Counted from the first letter of the stretch, positions 7,135 through 16,340 are shown. The stretch: DNA of 35,090 bases from Rhodobacterales bacterium (GCA_021155205.1 JAJNPS010000017.1:1-35090), one strand, 5' to 3'. Program-made: numbers and translations. Notes: generated by a model not told the origin, from the letters alone.

Positions 7135-8091
7135 GTGGACATCCGGCACTTGAAGTACTTCGTGGCGATCTCGGAAGAGCGATCGCTGTCGGCCGCGTCG
7201 CAGCGGTTGGGGGTTGCCCAGCCGTCGCTGTCGCAGCACGTGATCCGCCTGGAAGACGAGCTGGGCGTGTCGCTCATGGTCCGCTCGCCGCGCGGCATCG
7301 TTCTGACCGACGAAGGGCAGCTTCTGGTCCGCCATGCGCGCGAGATCAGTCGCAGCCTGGATGCCTGCGTGACCGAGATGAAAGAGGCCAGCGGCACCGT
7401 GCGCGGCCCGGTGGCCTTCGGCCTGCCGCCCTCGGTCTCGATGGTCATGTCGGTCCCCCTCGCAGAGACCGTGCGCGTCGACCTGCCCGAGGTGCGGCTG
7501 CAGGCGATCGAATCCATGTCGGGCTACATCAAGACCTGGCTTGAGGACGGCACGGTGGACCTTGCCTTCCTCTACGACCTCGACCGCAAGGAACATTTCC
7601 ACGCCCGCCACATCCTGGACGAACGGCTGTGCTTCTTCTCAGCCCCCGATGCCTGGCCTTTGGACACTCCGCCTGGCCAGCCCGTTGCGGTGGCCGATAT
7701 CGTGGGGCTGGATTTGATCCTGCCCTCGCCCGGCCACGGGTTGACCCGCACGATCACCCGGCACACCACGGCGCGCGGATTGGCGCTGAACGTGGTGATC
7801 GAGATGGACGCGATGACCCAGATCAAGGAACTGGTCGCCCGCGGCTCGGGCTACACGGTCTTTGCCCCCGCCGCCGCGCATGATTTCGTTGGCCGTGGCG
7901 AACTGGTGAAGTCGCCGATCATCGACCCTGCCATCACCCGCCCGGTGCTGCTGGTCACCAACCCGTCGCGGGCGCAAAGCCGGGCGGCCCGGGCGGTCAT
8001 CGACCTGACGGTGACCGTGGCGCGCGATCTGGTCCGCCGCGGCATCTGGGAAGGCCGTCTGGTGCCGGAACTGGACACCGTGGCGGGCTAG
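7135..8091 (+). CDS. LysR-type transcriptional regulator, 318 aa
   Basis: The protein begins VDIRHLKYFVAISEERSLSA, with a canonical LysR helix-turn-helix at about residues 18-37 (AASQRLGVAQPSLSQHVIRLE), followed by a periplasmic-binding-like effector domain. The start is taken as GTG at 7135 with GGAGGGG just upstream, which puts the conserved DIRHL motif at the N-terminus. An upstream in-frame ATG at 7072 would add 21 unusual residues. It is divergent from the GntR gene and is followed 94 bp later by the aldehyde dehydrogenase on the same strand. It likely controls one or both units. The effector is unknown. Confidence 0.88.
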   Translation: MDIRHLKYFVAISEERSLSAASQRLGVAQPSLSQHVIRLEDELGVSLMVRSPRGIVLTDEGQLLVRHAREISRSLDACVTEMKEASGTVRGPVAFGLPPSVSMVMSVPLAETVRVDLPEVRLQAIESMSGYIKTWLEDGTVDLAFLYDLDRKEHFHARHILDERLCFFSAPDAWPLDTPPGQPVAVADIVGLDLILPSPGHGLTRTITRHTTARGLALNVVIEMDAMTQIKELVARGSGYTVFAPAAAHDFVGRGELVKSPIIDPAITRPVLLVTNPSRAQSRAARAVIDLTVTVARDLVRRGIWEGRLVPELDTVAG

Positions 8092-8185
8092 AACCGCCGC
8101 CTCTGGCCGCTATCGCCAAGCCGCATTGGCGCGGCGGACCGCGCCCCCGCAGATTCTGCGCGCAACGGCGCCGAGGAGGATGCGG

Positions 8186-9637
8186 ATGGACAGCGGCATG
8201 TGGTTTCATAGCGACAAGGTCCTGATTGGGGGGCACTGGCAGCCACCCTCCGGCGGCGCGACGCTGGACCTGCTGAACCCTTCCGACGGCACGGTGCTGG
8301 CCCGCATCGCCCGCGGCACGACGGCCGACATCGACGCCGCCGTGCAATCGGCCCGGGCCGCCCGGCGCGGGGACTGGGGCCGGTTGACCGCCGCCGAACG
8401 TGGCCGGCTGATGCTGGCTCTGTCACGGCTGATCCTTGACCGCGCCGATACGTTGGCCCGGATCGAGGCGCTGGATGTGGGCAAGCCGCTGAAACAGGCG
8501 CGGGCCGACGCTCTGGCCATGGCGCGCTACTTCGAATTCTACGGCGGCGCAGCCGACAAGGTGACGGGCGATACCATCCCCTACCTTGCCGGCTATTCCG
8601 CCTGGACGATCCGCGAGCCCCATGGCGTGACCGGGCATATCGTGCCGTGGAACTATCCGATGCAGATCCTGGCCCGGTCGGTCTCGGCCGCGCTGGCCAT
8701 GGGCAATGCCTGCGTCATCAAGCCCGCCGAAGAAGCCTGCCTGACCGCGCTGGCCATGACTGAACTGGCGCGCGAAGCCGGGTTCCCGACCGGCGCGATC
8801 AACGTGGTGCCGGGTACCGGGGCCGAGGCCGGGGCCGCGCTGACGGCGCATCCGGGGGTGAACCACATCTCCTTCACCGGGTCGGTCGGGGTCGGCACGC
8901 TGGTCCAGCAGGCGGCGGCGGTCAATCACGTGCCGGTCACGCTGGAACTGGGCGGCAAGTCGCCGCAGCTGGTCTTTGCCGACGCCGATCTGGACCGCGC
9001 CCTGCCCTTCCTGGTGAACGGCGGCATCCAGAACGCCGGGCAGACATGCTCCTGCGCCGCCCGCATCCTGGTGCAGCGCAGCCGCTATGCCGAGGTGCTG
9101 GACCGCCTGGCCGCGCGTTACTCTGCCTTGCGGGTCGGCCCGGCCATCGCCGATCTGGACATGGGGCCGGTGATCTCGGCCCGGCAGAAGGCGCTGATCG
9201 AAGCCATGCTGTCGCTGGGCGACGACCTGCCCATCGCCGCGCGCGGAGAGGTGGTGGCAGACGCGCCCGCGGGGGGCTTCTACGTCCCCCCTGCTCTCTT
9301 CGCCGACGTTCCCGCCATCCACCCGCTGGCGCAGCGTGAAATCTTCGGGCCCGCGCAGGTGGTGATCCCCTTCCAGGACGAGGACGAGGCCGTCGCCATC
9401 GCCAACAGCACCGATTACGGGCTGGTGGCCGGGGTCTGGACCCAGGACGGCGCGCGGCAGTTGCGGCTGGCGCGCGACCTTCGGGCCGGACAGGTGTTCC
9501 TGAACAACTACGGGGCAGGAGGCGGAGTGGAACTGCCCTTCGGCGGCCACGGCAAGTCGGGCCACGGCCGCGAAAAGGGGTTCGAGGCGCTGTACGGATT
9601 TTCCACCGTCAAGACCGTGGCCGCTTGGCACGGCTGA
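8186..9637 (+). CDS. NAD(P)+-dependent aldehyde dehydrogenase, 483 aa
   Basis: The full-length ALDH-superfamily enzyme oxidises an aldehyde to its acid. Conserved parts are IVPWNYPMQI (catalytic Asn), the Rossmann segment FTGSVGVGTLV, TLELGGKSPQLV with general-base Glu254, NAGQTCSCAARILV with nucleophile Cys288, and EIFGPAQVVIPF. A second Cys lies two residues after the nucleophile. The ATG at 8186 has GAGGAGG 6 nt upstream; a longer frame from 8126 has no ribosome site. It follows the LysR gene co-directionally and faces the MaoC hydratase tail-to-tail. It might feed an acid into the CoA-transferase step, but the aldehyde cannot be inferred. Confidence 0.92.
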   Translation: MDSGMWFHSDKVLIGGHWQPPSGGATLDLLNPSDGTVLARIARGTTADIDAAVQSARAARRGDWGRLTAAERGRLMLALSRLILDRADTLARIEALDVGKPLKQARADALAMARYFEFYGGAADKVTGDTIPYLAGYSAWTIREPHGVTGHIVPWNYPMQILARSVSAALAMGNACVIKPAEEACLTALAMTELAREAGFPTGAINVVPGTGAEAGAALTAHPGVNHISFTGSVGVGTLVQQAAAVNHVPVTLELGGKSPQLVFADADLDRALPFLVNGGIQNAGQTCSCAARILVQRSRYAEVLDRLAARYSALRVGPAIADLDMGPVISARQKALIEAMLSLGDDLPIAARGEVVADAPAGGFYVPPALFADVPAIHPLAQREIFGPAQVVIPFQDEDEAVAIANSTDYGLVAGVWTQDGARQLRLARDLRAGQVFLNNYGAGGGVELPFGGHGKSGHGREKGFEALYGFSTVKTVAAWHG

Positions 9638-9717
9638 CGGCCGTCCAGCGTGGACAGCATGCCGTCACAAGCGATTCCAAGGGCTTGGCGGCGGCCGTTC
9701 AGACTTTGTCAAGAAAT

Positions 9718-10554
9718 TCACTCCGGCGTCGCGGTGGCCTGCATGTTCACGCAGCCGTCCATGGTCCGCACCCGCAGGGCAATTTCACCCGCGCGCTCCA
9801 TCGCCTCGACCCGGACGGGACTGCCGCAGATGAGCGGGCAAAGGCCGCGATAGCGGAAGCGGGCAGGCGTGTGGCCCAGCATGTCCGCGGCCAGGTTCAG
9901 CATCCAGAACGCCTGCATCGGCCCGTGCACCACCAGCCCGGCATAGCCTTCGACCCCGGTGGCATAGGGGTGGTCGTAATGGATGCGGTGGCCGTTGAAC
10001 GTCAGCGCCGAATAGCGGAACAGCAAGACCGGATCGGGCGTCACCGCCCAGTCCCGCGCCACCTCCCACGCGTCGGCCTGCGGGGGCACCGGCGCGGGCG
10101 TTCCCGGTGCGGGGTCCTGCCGGTAGACCAGGTCCTGCCGTTCCTCCAGCCGGGGTGCGCCCGCAGCGGTCACCACGTGGCGCAGGGTGACAAAACCCAA
10201 GGCTCCCGTCGTGCCCTGCTTGAAGGTGATGTCGCTGACGGTGGTCACGCGGTCCACCACCTCGCCAGGGCTGAAGGGCGCGTGGGTGACGATCTCGCCG
10301 CCCGCCCACATCCGGCGCGGCAGCGGCAGTTCGGGCACGAAGAGGCCCTGCCGGGGATGACCGTCGCGGCCCAGCAGGTCCGGCCCGGCCAGATCGGGCG
10401 ACAGCGCCCAGTGCAGGCCAGGCGGCACGGCACCCGGTCCCAGCAGGCCCGGAAAGGTGGCGCGGTAGCCGTCGATCAGCCGATCCGACACGAGGTCGGA
10501 CCGCCGCCAGCTGCGGCCGATCCAGTCGGCATTGGCGGCCTCCCCCTGCCCCAT
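9718..10554 (-). CDS. MaoC-like double-hotdog dehydratase/hydratase, 278 aa
   Basis: The fold has an N-terminal FAS1-DH/MaoC-type half and a C-terminal hydratase half carrying FRYSALTFNGHRIHYDHPYA and EGYAGLVVHGPMQAF. This resembles mesaconyl-C4-CoA hydratase, HTD2-type enzymes and the itaconyl-CoA hydratase of the itaconate pathway. Asn, His and Asp in the SALTFNGHRIHYD motif form the usual active site. The ATG shares one base with the stop of the PrpD gene (TGATG), so they are coupled. It is the last gene of the 17-kb co-directional array and ends 80 bp from the convergent ALDH gene. The hydratase family is secure; the itaconyl- or mesaconyl-CoA substrate is inferred from the CoA-transferase and CitE genes nearby. 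Confidence 0.85.
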   Translation of the reverse strand: MGQGEAANADWIGRSWRRSDLVSDRLIDGYRATFPGLLGPGAVPPGLHWALSPDLAGPDLLGRDGHPRQGLFVPELPLPRRMWAGGEIVTHAPFSPGEVVDRVTTVSDITFKQGTTGALGFVTLRHVVTAAGAPRLEERQDLVYRQDPAPGTPAPVPPQADAWEVARDWAVTPDPVLLFRYSALTFNGHRIHYDHPYATGVEGYAGLVVHGPMQAFWMLNLAADMLGHTPARFRYRGLCPLICGSPVRVEAMERAGEIALRVRTMDGCVNMQATATPE

Positions 10555-11870
10555 CACGCCGCCCCCAGCCTGGCGCCCAGATCGCGTGCCGACAGCCGGT
10601 CCAGCCCGGCCACCGCGGCCCAGAGCGTCTCGGCCCGGTCGCCCAGCAGGCCACGGCCCTTGGCGCGCAGGCTGGCCTCCAGCACGGCGGCCGGAATCGG
10701 TGCGGCCAGATCATGCGCGAAGGGCAGCATCCGCCCCTTGGTCAGGACGATCTCGCCTTCGGCCTGCATGTCGCCGACGCTCGGATCGCCCTGCACGTCG
10801 ACCTTTCCGGCAAAGGCGGCAAGCGCGGCATCCCGGGCCAGCGCATCGGTATAGGCGGTATCCGCGGCGGTCGGGATGCCGTGCAGCACCATGCCCGCCA
10901 GCCAGACATAGCTGAACTTCACCTCCAGCCCGCTGCGCGGGGCCTTGATGTCGCAGACCTTCAGCCAGCGCGGGCTGGTGCGCAGGCGGATCGCGGCGAT
11001 GCCGGCCGGGGTTAGGCCGTTCGCGGCCTTGGCTGCCGCCAGCGCCTCGATCATCGCGTGGGTGCCGTGGCAGCAGGCGTGCAGCTTGTACTTCACCTCC
11101 TCGAAGCGGAACCGGCCGGGCGGCGGATCGTCCCACAGCCCTGCGCTGACCGGCGCGTCGGAATGGGTGGGGATAAAGCCCTGCGGCCCTTCCAGCCCGT
11201 CTTCCGCCGAGGTAAAGCCCGCCCGCGCCAGCGCCGCACATTCCACCCCGTTCGAAGCGGCAATGCCGGCGTTGTAGGGCTTGCCCATGGTGCCGAACTG
11301 CGACTTCAGTCCCGAAGCGCGGGTGGCGCACAGCCCGATTGCCGCACGCATCTCCGCTCGGCCAAGCCCGTACAGCCGGCCCGCCGCCACAGTGGCCCCA
11401 AAGGCCCCGGCCGTGGCGGTCTGGTGAAAGCCGCGGTTGTAATGCACCGCCCCCAGCAGCATGCCGATCCGGACCGAAGCTTCGGCCCCCAGCAGGAAGG
11501 CATCGGCCACCGCCGCGGCACTGGCCTGCATCGCTTCGCCAACCGCCAGCGCCGCGGGATAGATGCCGACCGAGGGGTGTCCGACATGGCCGAAGTGCGT
11601 GTCGTCATAGTCCAGCGCATGACTGGTCGCGCCGTTCACCAGCGCCGCCGCCCGGGCCGGCAGCGCCGGGCCGCCGAAGACCTGCGCCACCGGATGGCCG
11701 CCTTCGGCCCCGATCACCTGCCGCAGACGGACGGCCAGCGGCTCGGCCACGCCGGCCAGACCGCAGACCATCCAGTCATACAGCGAAAATCGGGCTATCC
11801 GGCGCGCGCTGGCCGGGATTTCGGCGGCAGGCAGGGCGGCCAGGTCAAGCACATGGTCAAGCGTGGTCAT
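10554..11870 (-). CDS. MmgE/PrpD family protein, 438 aa
   Basis: This family contains 2-methylcitrate dehydratase, cis-aconitate decarboxylase (itaconate-forming) and iminodisuccinate epimerase. Family marks are the all-helical N-terminal domain (RIARFSLYDWMVCGLAG), HALDYDDTHFGHVGHPSVGIYPAALAVGEA and VKYKLHACCHGTHAMIEAL. I chose the ATG at 11868-11870 because GAGAGG lies about 8 nt upstream. It overlaps the acyl-CoA dehydrogenase stop by 4 bp and the hydratase start by 1 bp. A PrpD homologue also sits in the P. aeruginosa itaconate cluster. Whether this one dehydrates, isomerises or decarboxylates cannot be decided from the motifs seen. Confidence 0.88.
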   Translation of the reverse strand: MTTLDHVLDLAALPAAEIPASARRIARFSLYDWMVCGLAGVAEPLAVRLRQVIGAEGGHPVAQVFGGPALPARAAALVNGATSHALDYDDTHFGHVGHPSVGIYPAALAVGEAMQASAAAVADAFLLGAEASVRIGMLLGAVHYNRGFHQTATAGAFGATVAAGRLYGLGRAEMRAAIGLCATRASGLKSQFGTMGKPYNAGIAASNGVECAALARAGFTSAEDGLEGPQGFIPTHSDAPVSAGLWDDPPPGRFRFEEVKYKLHACCHGTHAMIEALAAAKAANGLTPAGIAAIRLRTSPRWLKVCDIKAPRSGLEVKFSYVWLAGMVLHGIPTAADTAYTDALARDAALAAFAGKVDVQGDPSVGDMQAEGEIVLTKGRMLPFAHDLAAPIPAAVLEASLRAKGRGLLGDRAETLWAAVAGLDRLSARDLGARLGAA

Positions 11871-13048
11871 CCGCGCACCTCTCCGTAGGATTTGGGCAGG
11901 CCCAGCACCTGCTCGGCGATGTAGCACAGGATCAGGTTGGTCGAGATCGGAGCGACCTGGTACAGCCGCGCCTCGCGGAACTTGCGCTCGACGTCATATT
12001 CCTCGGCAAAGCCGAAGCCGCCATGGGTTTGCAGGCAGGCCTCGGCGGCCTCCCAGCTGGCGTCGGCGGCCAGCATCTTGGCGGTGTTCGCCTCGACGCC
12101 CGGATTCATGCCGGAATCGTACATGGCGGCGGCGCGGTAGACGATGGCTTCGGCCGCCATCAGATGCGCCTGGGCGCGGGCCAGCGGGAACTGCACGCCC
12201 TGGTTGCGGCCGATGGGCGCCCCGAAGACGACCCGCTCCCTGGCATAGTCGGCTCCCTTCTTCAGGAACCACTTCGCATCGCCGATGCATTCGGCGGCGA
12301 TCAGGATGCGTTCGGAATTCATCCCCGACAGGATGTAGCGGAACCCCTTGCCCTCTTCGCCCACAAGCGCGTCCGCCGGGATGCGAAGGTTGTCGAAGAA
12401 GACCTCGGTCGTGGCGTGGTTCATCATGGTGCGGATCGGCCTGATGGTGATGCCGTGGCCCAGATGCTCGCGCATGTCGACCAGGAAGACCGACAGCCCG
12501 TCGGTGCGGCTGGCCGCCTTATCGCGCGGGGTGGTGCGCGCCAGAAGCACCATCAGGTCGGAATGCTCGGCCCGGCTGGTCCAGATCTTCTGGCCGTTGA
12601 TCACCCAATGGTCGCCGTCGCGCCGCGCGGTGGTCTTCAGGGCCAGGGTATCCGTGCCGGACGTGGGTTCGGTCACGCCGAAGGCCTGCAGGCGCAGGGT
12701 GCCGGCGGCGATGCCGGGCAGGTAGCGGCGCTTCTGTTCGGGGCTGCCGTGGCGCAGGACGGTGCCCATGGTATACATCTGCGCGTGGCAGGCGGCGGCG
12801 TTGCAGCCGTTCTTGTGGATTTCCTCCAGGATCGCGGCGGCGGCCGTCAGGTTCAGGCCCGAGCCGCCGAATTCCTCGGGGATCATCGCGGCCAGATAGC
12901 CTTCGCGGATCAGGGCATTGACGAATTCGGTGGGATAGGCGCGGCGGCTGTCCAGGTCGCGCCAGTAGGTGCCGGGAAACTCGGCGCAAACCCGGGCCAC
13001 GCCCTCGCGGATCGGGGCATAGTCGGCGGTGGGATCAAAACTGGTCAT
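11867..13048 (-). CDS. Acyl-CoA dehydrogenase, 393 aa
   Basis: The flavoprotein would introduce an alpha-beta double bond into an acyl-CoA and pass electrons to ETF. It shows LIREGYLAAMIPEEFGGSG, LQAFGVTEPTSGTDTLALKTTARR (FAD/acyl-CoA loop), GQKIWTSRAEHSDLMVLLAR, RERVVFGAPIGRNQGVQFPLA and CLQTHGGFGFAEEYDVERKFREARL. Length is typical. AAGGA lies 9 nt before the ATG and the stop overlaps the next gene (ATGA). An acyl-CoA dehydrogenase of this type accompanies the itaconate genes of P. aeruginosa. Here it might act on methylsuccinyl-CoA or a similar branched C5-CoA; that is inference. Confidence 0.92.
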   Translation of the reverse strand: MTSFDPTADYAPIREGVARVCAEFPGTYWRDLDSRRAYPTEFVNALIREGYLAAMIPEEFGGSGLNLTAAAAILEEIHKNGCNAAACHAQMYTMGTVLRHGSPEQKRRYLPGIAAGTLRLQAFGVTEPTSGTDTLALKTTARRDGDHWVINGQKIWTSRAEHSDLMVLLARTTPRDKAASRTDGLSVFLVDMREHLGHGITIRPIRTMMNHATTEVFFDNLRIPADALVGEEGKGFRYILSGMNSERILIAAECIGDAKWFLKKGADYARERVVFGAPIGRNQGVQFPLARAQAHLMAAEAIVYRAAAMYDSGMNPGVEANTAKMLAADASWEAAEACLQTHGGFGFAEEYDVERKFREARLYQVAPISTNLILCYIAEQVLGLPKSYGEVRG

Positions 13049-13077
13049 CGTCTAGGTCCTTTCGGGCAAGGCATGGG

Positions 13078-14007
13078 TCAGCTTACCGGCTGTAGCGAGG
13101 CCCGCAGGGTTGCGGCCCGGCGGGCGATTTCGTCCAGCAGCAGGGGATGTGGGTCCGGCGCGGCGGCGGGCACCAGAAGCGCGATGGTGCGCTGCATCGC
13201 GGTGTCGTCGATGAGGCGCAGCGCGAAGGCGCCCGCTTGGGCCTCGCGCAGGACGGAGTGCAGGGGCAGGATCGTGGCATAGCCCGCGGCAGGGTCGGCG
13301 ATCAGCGCCTTGACCGCGCCCAGGCTGTCCAGCTCCAGCGCCGGGACGATGCTCAGACCGCGCGCGGCGCAGGCGGCGTCGATGATCCGGCGCAGGGCGT
13401 GAATGCGGCTGGGCAGGATCAGCTTCAACCGGGCAAGCTCGGGCAGCGCCACCCGGTCGGGCAGGCCCGACAGGCCGCCGACCAGCACCAGCCGCTCGGT
13501 CAGAAGCGGCGTCGCGGTCAGGCCTTCGGCATCCGACAGCGCATAGCTGAGCGCAAGGTCCAGCTGCCCCGCCCGCATCAAGCTGCGCAGGTCACCGGAA
13601 TAGGCCTCGATCACCTGCAGGGCCGGACAGCCGGGCTGGCCGCGCAGCGCGTCCTGGACGGGGTCAAGGAACAAGGGCGCGATCGTCGGGCAGATGCCCA
13701 GCGTCACCCGCAGCGGCTCCGCCGCAAAGTTGCGGCGCAACTGGCCCACCACCGCATCCAGTCCCTCGATATGCCGTCGTACTTCGGACTGCAGGCTTTG
13801 CCCCGCCTCGGACGGAACGGCGCTGCGGCCGTTACGGGTGAAGAGCGGTAGCCCCAGCTCCTGCTCCAGCAGCTGCACCTGCCGGGTCAGCGCCGGCTGG
13901 GCGATCCCCACCTCCTTGGCCGCCCGGGAAAAGCCGCCGTGGTCGCAGACCGCCAGGAAATAGCGCAGGCGGCGAAAGTCCACTCCCGTCCGGTCGATCC
14001 GCGCCAT
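13078..14007 (-). CDS. LysR-type transcriptional regulator, 309 aa
   Basis: The N-terminal HTH is at about residues 12-50 (RRLRYFLAVCDHGGFSRAAKEVGIAQPALTRQVQLLE), followed by a LysR substrate domain. The ATG at 14005-14007 begins 2 nt after the symporter stop, and the acyl-CoA dehydrogenase starts 29 bp downstream. The regulator is therefore embedded inside the co-directional array rather than divergent from its targets, which is unusual for LysR proteins. It may autoregulate the whole run or have been inserted with the acyl-CoA dehydrogenase, PrpD and MaoC genes as a module. Confidence 0.9.
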   Translation of the reverse strand: MARIDRTGVDFRRLRYFLAVCDHGGFSRAAKEVGIAQPALTRQVQLLEQELGLPLFTRNGRSAVPSEAGQSLQSEVRRHIEGLDAVVGQLRRNFAAEPLRVTLGICPTIAPLFLDPVQDALRGQPGCPALQVIEAYSGDLRSLMRAGQLDLALSYALSDAEGLTATPLLTERLVLVGGLSGLPDRVALPELARLKLILPSRIHALRRIIDAACAARGLSIVPALELDSLGAVKALIADPAAGYATILPLHSVLREAQAGAFALRLIDDTAMQRTIALLVPAAAPDPHPLLLDEIARRAATLRASLQPVS

Positions 14008-14009
14008 CG

Positions 14010-15869
14010 CTACCGCCCCGTCACACGCGCCAGCGAGGCGGCAATCCAGCGCGGCGCCCGCAGAGGCCGGTCCGCGCCACCGGCCAGCCGCCGCAGGCCT
14101 TCGTCCCCGGTCATGCCAAGCCGGCAGCGATAGGCCAGCCACCAGACCAGCGGCACGCCCAGAAGCCAGAAGAACAGTTGCCAGGCCCACAGCGACGGCA
14201 GGCCAAGCGAGGCCTCGGCCTCGGTAAAGATCGGCCGGCTGAAGAAGCTGTTGCCAAGGATCGCACCTGGACCGAGCGCGAAGAAGGCCCAGATCAGTGT
14301 CAGCGACCAGATGGCGCCGCGCGCGCCCTTTCCGCCGAAGTCCACCCGCCAGCGCGCGGCGAATTCGTCGTGCAGCCGGTCGCGGTGCAGCCGCTCGGCA
14401 CCCTTGCGGGTGAAGATCGACACCAGCAGCACCGCGCCCGCGTTCAGCACCAGCCCCCAGCCGGCGGAATGGATCGTCATCGGCCAGCGGCCCCAGGGCA
14501 GGTCCAGGAACAGGCCCTCGAACAGGATCAGGCCGGGCGGTTCGGTGAAGAAGACGGCCAGCCCGCCCAGGATCAGCCCGGTCAGGATGGCGCTGCGGCT
14601 GACCCAGCGCAGGAACGAAAGCCCCAGAAGTGCGGGCAGCATCTGCACCGACAAGGGCAGGGCCAGGCTGCCGAACACCGCCGCGGCCAGGGGCGAGAAC
14701 GTCGCCAGCGCGGCCACCAGGAAGAAGGCCACCGCAAGGCCAATGCGCGCGGCCAGCCGGGCACCTTGCGGCGACAGCCCGGGCAGGATGAAGGGCAACA
14801 CCAGATCGCGCGTCACCAGAAGCGCGCCCGAAATGACGAAGAACCCCGCCGCCACCATGCCCGCCAGGATCAGCGCCAGCGCCAGCCCCGCGCCAGCCAG
14901 CGTGTCGACCTGCGCCAGAGCCTGCACCAGCCCCTCCGGCCCCCCGGCCATCCGCGCCGCCAGAAGCGGGGCCAACAGCAGCAGAAGTCCGGTCGACACG
15001 CCGCCCAGGACCCAGACGCCGGCAAAGCCAAGGCTGCGTCCCGCGCGCGCGGTGATCCCCAGGAACAGCACGCCCGGCGACAGCACCAGCCCCACCATGG
15101 CCAGCGCGCCGGACAGGATGGCCAGCGTGGTGAAGATACCGCCCTGGGCGGTCTCCTTGCCGATCCCGGCGGAATACTGCGCCACGCCGGGAATGGCATC
15201 GGCCAGCGTGCCTTCGGGCACCGGCAGCGCCAGCACCGGAAAGCCGGGGCCAAGCCGGGTTTCGGCCAGAAGGGCCCCGCCGACCAGCAGCACCGCCAGC
15301 AACAGCGCCTCGATCGCGATCACCAGCACCGTCGCCCGCCAGCCGCCGATCACCGCCGGCAGGAACAGCGCGAAGCCAAGGCCCCAGATCGCCGCCCCGC
15401 GCGGAATGGCGCCGCCAGTCATTTGCGCCAGAAGTCCGCCCGCGCCCGACAACAGCGTCGCCGCAAAGGGCAGCGCGAACAAGAGCGCCAGCGTCAAGAG
15501 CGCGATGCGCAGGGTGACGCTGCCGAAATGGCTGGCCAGCGCCTCGGCCGGGGTGGTAAGGCCGCTGATCCGGCAGGCCAGCCACAGCCGTTTCTGCACC
15601 AGGACCAGCGCCAGCGCGGCCAGCATCATGCCCAGCCCCAGGTGGTTGGCCTGCAAGCCATAGCGGCCGACCAGAGCCAGATGTCCCGGCAGGTCCTGCC
15701 CGGCCACCACCGCGCCCCCGGTGGCGAAGATCGCGGCCCAGCCCGGCAGGCCCGCCCCGCCGTCCAGGAATGCCAGCGGACGCGAGGAGCCCTGATGCGC
15801 AACCAGCGCCGCGACATAGACGGCCAGGGCGGTCAGGAAGACCAGCAGGGTCAGGAGAAGCGGCGTCAC
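14010..15869 (-). CDS. Sodium/solute symporter (SSS) family permease, 619 aa
   Basis: The protein is very hydrophobic with roughly 13-14 predicted membrane helices. SSS-like landmarks are the GLTTPAEALASHFGS loop after an early helix, GGWRATVLVIAIEALLLAV and the C-terminal part with FTRKGAERLHRDRLHDEF, resembling acetate and short-chain carboxylate symporters. The start is GTG at 15867-15869, overlapping the stop of the 4-TM gene by 4 bp. It probably imports an organic acid by Na+ symport, consistent with the diacid catabolic genes downstream. Substrate is inferred only from context. Confidence 0.85.
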   Translation of the reverse strand: MTPLLLTLLVFLTALAVYVAALVAHQGSSRPLAFLDGGAGLPGWAAIFATGGAVVAGQDLPGHLALVGRYGLQANHLGLGMMLAALALVLVQKRLWLACRISGLTTPAEALASHFGSVTLRIALLTLALLFALPFAATLLSGAGGLLAQMTGGAIPRGAAIWGLGFALFLPAVIGGWRATVLVIAIEALLLAVLLVGGALLAETRLGPGFPVLALPVPEGTLADAIPGVAQYSAGIGKETAQGGIFTTLAILSGALAMVGLVLSPGVLFLGITARAGRSLGFAGVWVLGGVSTGLLLLLAPLLAARMAGGPEGLVQALAQVDTLAGAGLALALILAGMVAAGFFVISGALLVTRDLVLPFILPGLSPQGARLAARIGLAVAFFLVAALATFSPLAAAVFGSLALPLSVQMLPALLGLSFLRWVSRSAILTGLILGGLAVFFTEPPGLILFEGLFLDLPWGRWPMTIHSAGWGLVLNAGAVLLVSIFTRKGAERLHRDRLHDEFAARWRVDFGGKGARGAIWSLTLIWAFFALGPGAILGNSFFSRPIFTEAEASLGLPSLWAWQLFFWLLGVPLVWWLAYRCRLGMTGDEGLRRLAGGADRPLRAPRWIAASLARVTGR

Positions 15870-16327
15870 TTCCGGCCCCCCCGATGCGTCAGGCGGTTGG
15901 CCCGGCGCGGGTTGGTGTCGCGCGCGGCGTCGAACAGCTCCAGCGACCGGCGCGGGCCGTGGCGGATGACCATGGCCGTCAGCGCCGCCGCCACCAGAAC
16001 GGCCGCCCCGCCAGCCAGCGGTATCAGGTAGCGCGCGCCGAACCCCGGCACCATCAGGGTGGCCAGCGGCAGCGCCAGGATTCCGGCCAACGCCAGCACC
16101 AGCCCCAGCGCCACCTCGCGCGGGGTGAAGCCCGTTGCAGTGACAGCATTGACGATCAGATGCGCGGCAAAGCCCGACAGAAATGCGCCGAAGCCCAAGC
16201 CCAGCCAGATCGGCCCGCCCGCGCCGAAGGCGAGCCGGAACCCGACCAGCGCCGGGACCCCCGCCGCCAGCCAGACGGCGATCACCAGCGCGTGCCGGTC
16301 AAGCCTGTCCTCGCCCGCGTCCCGCAT
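15866..16327 (-). CDS. Small 4-TM protein coupled to the symporter, 153 aa
   Basis: A short charged N-terminus (MRDAGEDRLDRHA) is followed by about four hydrophobic helices (ALVIAVWLAAGVPALVGF, IWLGLGFGAFLSGFAAHLI, ALGLVLALAGILALPLA, LIPLAGGAAVLVAAALTAMVI) and a basic C-terminal tail. GAGGGGGG stands before the ATG, and its stop overlaps the symporter start (GTGA). This resembles the arrangement in which SSS carboxylate symporters are paired with a small integral membrane partner such as DUF485/DUF4212, but I do not recognise those family motifs here. A stabilising or regulatory subunit is the likely role. Confidence 0.7.
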   Translation of the reverse strand: MRDAGEDRLDRHALVIAVWLAAGVPALVGFRLAFGAGGPIWLGLGFGAFLSGFAAHLIVNAVTATGFTPREVALGLVLALAGILALPLATLMVPGFGARYLIPLAGGAAVLVAAALTAMVIRHGPRRSLELFDAARDTNPRRANRLTHRGGRK

Positions 16328-16340
16328 CGCCTATCCCCCC

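Noticed and set aside
9638..9717. Bidirectional terminator between ALDH and MaoC genes
   Set aside because: Only short imperfect repeats (CCAAG/CTTGG, CGGCCG copies) and no T-runs were seen.
14178..16031. Very long plus-strand open frame (617 codons)
   Set aside because: It is antisense to the symporter and 4-TM genes and has Gln/Arg/His-rich low-complexity content typical of a GC-rich shadow frame.
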